DNA from: an uncultured Burkholderiales bacterium
GTDB taxonomy: Bacteria; Pseudomonadota; Gammaproteobacteria; Burkholderiales; Burkholderiaceae_C
Assembly (NCBI GenBank): GCA_903887655.1
Contig: CAISQQ010000047.1
Location: 1 to 8,471 of the forward strand
Reading direction: 5' to 3'
Length of the DNA stretch: 8,471 nucleotides
Shown: piece after piece, positions 7,331-8,471 of the stretch
How positions within the stretch are numbered: position 1 is the first letter of the stretch
How the letters are laid out: each line of letters starts with the position of its first letter
Program-made: the position numbers and the translations under genes
The notes under the pieces: model-generated
Databases searched by the model: none
What the model saw: only the letters and a program-made list of their open reading frames with translations
What the model was told of the DNA's origin: nothing

Positions 7331-7356
7331 CTTGAGGCTGCCTTTTGCGCTACAAT
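7327..7356 (+). promoter_or_regulatory. Candidate sigma-70 promoter for rpmB-rpmG
   Basis: TACAAT at 7351-7356 matches five of six bases of a -10 box. TGGACT at 7327-7332, 18 bases upstream, matches four of six bases of a -35 box. Transcription would start near 7363, giving a leader of about 88 bases before rpmB. That leader can fold a small GGGG/CCCC hairpin (7370-7373 with 7380-7383). The whole 7221-7450 gap holds no plausible gene. Confidence 0.45.
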
Positions 7357-7450
7357 GGAGAGCTTTCCAGGGGATACCGCCCCCCTTTCCAAGGCGAGGT
7401 GAGGTTGGCCGACAACAGCGTTCGACCAACCGTTTAAAAGGAGTGTCCTC

Positions 7451-7684
7451 ATGGCACGCGTATGTCAAGTCACGGGCAAAGGCCCCATGGTGGGAAACAA
7501 TGTTTCTCACGCCAACAACAAAACCAAGCGCCGTTTCATGCCCAATTTGCAGTACCGCAGATTTTGGGTAGAAACCGAGAACCGTTGGGTTCGCCTGCGC
7601 ATCTCCAGTGCAGCATTGCGCTTGATTGACAAAAAAGGCATTGATGTCGTGCTCGCAGACTTGCGCGCTCGCGGTCAAGCTTGA
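7451..7684 (+). CDS. rpmB: 50S ribosomal protein L28
   Basis: Small basic protein of the large ribosomal subunit, 77 residues, essentially the length of E. coli L28. The diagnostic start MARVCQVTGKGPMVGNNVSH is present, followed by KTKRRFMPNLQYRRFWVE (24-41) and DKKGIDVVLADLRARG (60-75). Only one cysteine (Cys5) is present, so there is no zinc-binding pair. The start is set by AAGGAG at 7438-7443, seven bases before the ATG. rpmG follows after 24 bases on the same strand, the usual L28-L33 operon. A promoter candidate lies about 100 bases upstream. Confidence 0.98.
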   Translation: MARVCQVTGKGPMVGNNVSHANNKTKRRFMPNLQYRRFWVETENRWVRLRISSAALRLIDKKGIDVVLADLRARGQA

Positions 7685-7708
7685 TTAACCCATTGAAAGG
7701 ACACCATC

Positions 7709-7879
7709 ATGGCTTCTAAAGGCGGACGCGAGAAAATCAAACTCGAATCAACAGCAGGCACGGGTCACTTTTACACGACCAGCAAGAACAAGAAAACCAT
7801 GCCCGAGAAAATCTCGATCATGAAATTTGATCCCAAAGCGCGCAAACACGTGGAATACAAAGAGACCAAGCTCAAGTAA
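7709..7879 (+). CDS. rpmG: 50S ribosomal protein L33
   Basis: Small basic protein of the large ribosomal subunit, 56 residues. It reads MASKGGREKIKLESTAGTGH, then FYTTSKNKKTMPEKISIMKF and ends KHVEYKETKLK, the normal proteobacterial L33. It has no cysteines, so it is the zinc-independent form. The ATG at 7709 is preceded by GAAAGGA (7695-7701), a good ribosome-binding site. It lies 24 bases after rpmB and is followed 20 bases downstream by a strong terminator hairpin, so it closes the operon. Confidence 0.98.
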   Translation: MASKGGREKIKLESTAGTGHFYTTSKNKKTMPEKISIMKFDPKARKHVEYKETKLK

Positions 7880-7899
7880 TTGACCCTCTTGATTCCCAA

Positions 7900-7937
7900 A
7901 AAAAAGCTCCAACGCCATCACGGCTTGGAGCTTTTTT
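7900..7937. terminator. Bidirectional rho-independent terminator
   Basis: A 13-base arm of six A followed by GCTCCAA (7900-7912) pairs perfectly with TTGGAGC followed by six T (7925-7937). Three further pairs, GCC/GGC (7914-7916 with 7922-7924), extend the stem past one bulged C and leave a five-base loop. The A run on one side and T run on the other make it work on both strands. It can end rpmB-rpmG transcripts from the left and the convergent desaturase gene (stop at 7982) from the right. Confidence 0.9.
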
Positions 7938-7981
7938 CATGGGCCTGATGGTCTCATGACCTCAGGCCACCGATGCAGGGC

Positions 7982-8471
7982 TCAAACCCTGACCATTTTG
8001 AGACTGGTGGAGAAATCTTTCAGTGCAGCAATACCACTGCTTTCGGCGCGTTCACACCAAAGTTGCAAGTCCACAATCAACTGCTCGCGACTGCGGTTGG
8101 TGCTCAGCCACATCAGGCGCAACTCTTCTCGCATTTGCAGCATGGTCTCGACCCGGGGCATGGCCAAGCGCGCTTGCATGAGCGCATTTTTCGCTGAAGC
8201 AGGCACCCGCTCCAAGTCGCGATGCATCCACGTCTTGGCAGCGAGCTTGACCTTGCGCTCCAAGTGGAGGTTGAGGTCTTTGAGGTCTTGAGCGCACTCG
8301 GCCTGCAATCCCCTGGCGTAGTTGGCCATCACCTCATAGCGGTGATTGATCAAGGCCTCCAAGGTGTTGGCGTCAGGTTTGGACTTGATCAAACCGAGCT
8401 CGACTTTGGGAGGCGTTTTCTTGATGTGCGCCAAGCCTAAAAAACTCATCAATCGGATATAGGTATAGCCC
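7982..8471 (-). CDS. Probable membrane fatty acid desaturase (acyl-CoA/acyl-lipid delta-9 type), C-terminal part
   Basis: The last 162 codons of a gene that enters from the right edge. The visible part begins GYTYIRLMSFLGLAHIKKTP, matching what I recall of the end of the last membrane helix and the cytoplasmic segment of Burkholderiales aerobic desaturases. These are di-iron enzymes that place a double bond in saturated acyl chains. The histidine boxes that would prove this lie outside the window. The rest (about 28-162) is a charged, probably helical tail with HRYEVMANYARGLQAECAQDL, a basic middle and an ending rich in W, E and A: LQLWCERAESSGIAALKDFS. The first ATG in view (8449) is internal, since the frame stays open to the edge. 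It converges on rpmG across a shared terminator. The tail end also resembles the tail of ISL3-type transposases, so a transposase remnant is the alternative, but the YTYIR segment argues against it. Confidence 0.66.
   Translation of the reverse strand, partial: GYTYIRLMSFLGLAHIKKTPPKVELGLIKSKPDANTLEALINHRYEVMANYARGLQAECAQDLKDLNLHLERKVKLAAKTWMHRDLERVPASAKNALMQARLAMPRVETMLQMREELRLMWLSTNRSREQLIVDLQLWCERAESSGIAALKDFSTSLKMVRV

Noticed and set aside
1..8471. Search by eye for CRISPR arrays, tRNA or rRNA genes, insertion sequence ends and defence modules
   Set aside because: No regularly spaced repeats, cloverleaf-like sequence, paired terminal inverted repeats or recognisable defence genes were seen. 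The window is almost filled by housekeeping genes.

Overview
The window looks like ordinary chromosome from a betaproteobacterium of the order Burkholderiales, most likely the family Comamonadaceae. Two things suggest this: the gene order (trxB diverging from ftsK-lolA-rarA; rpmB-rpmG next to a fatty acid desaturase) and protein details such as the FtsK N-terminus beginning MTYSLHTL. The assignment rests on remembered family resemblance, not a search.

Layout. A minus-strand block covers about 1-5883. In transcription order it is ftsK (DNA translocase of the division septum), lolA (periplasmic lipoprotein carrier), rarA (replication-associated AAA+ ATPase), livH and the first 119 codons of livM (branched-chain amino acid ABC permease subunits; livM runs off the left edge). 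lolA and rarA overlap, rarA and livH are 28 bases apart, and livH and livM are 12 bases apart. These junctions fit co-transcription, with a possible weak extra promoter before livH. A 377-base divergent region (5884-6260) separates ftsK from trxB (thioredoxin reductase, plus strand). A further 230-base gap contains a candidate promoter for the ribosomal protein genes rpmB-rpmG (L28, L33). A strong hairpin with A and T tracts on its two sides (7900-7937) ends rpmG and also serves the convergent gene at the right edge. That gene is the 3' part of a probable membrane fatty acid desaturase.

How the genes work together. Most are housekeeping: chromosome segregation, outer-membrane lipoprotein trafficking, replication-fork maintenance, thiol redox balance and ribosome assembly. 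The ftsK-lolA-rarA order with trxB on the far side matches the E. coli trxB-lrp-ftsK-lolA-rarA-serS cluster. Here there is no lrp, and livH-livM occupy the place of serS.

I found no CRISPR array, tRNA, rRNA, transposon, toxin-antitoxin, phage or defence module. No convincing undescribed system is visible. The points most worth a second look are the repeat-bearing ftsK/trxB divergent region, the liv genes joined to the rarA end of the cluster, and the C-terminal tail of the desaturase.
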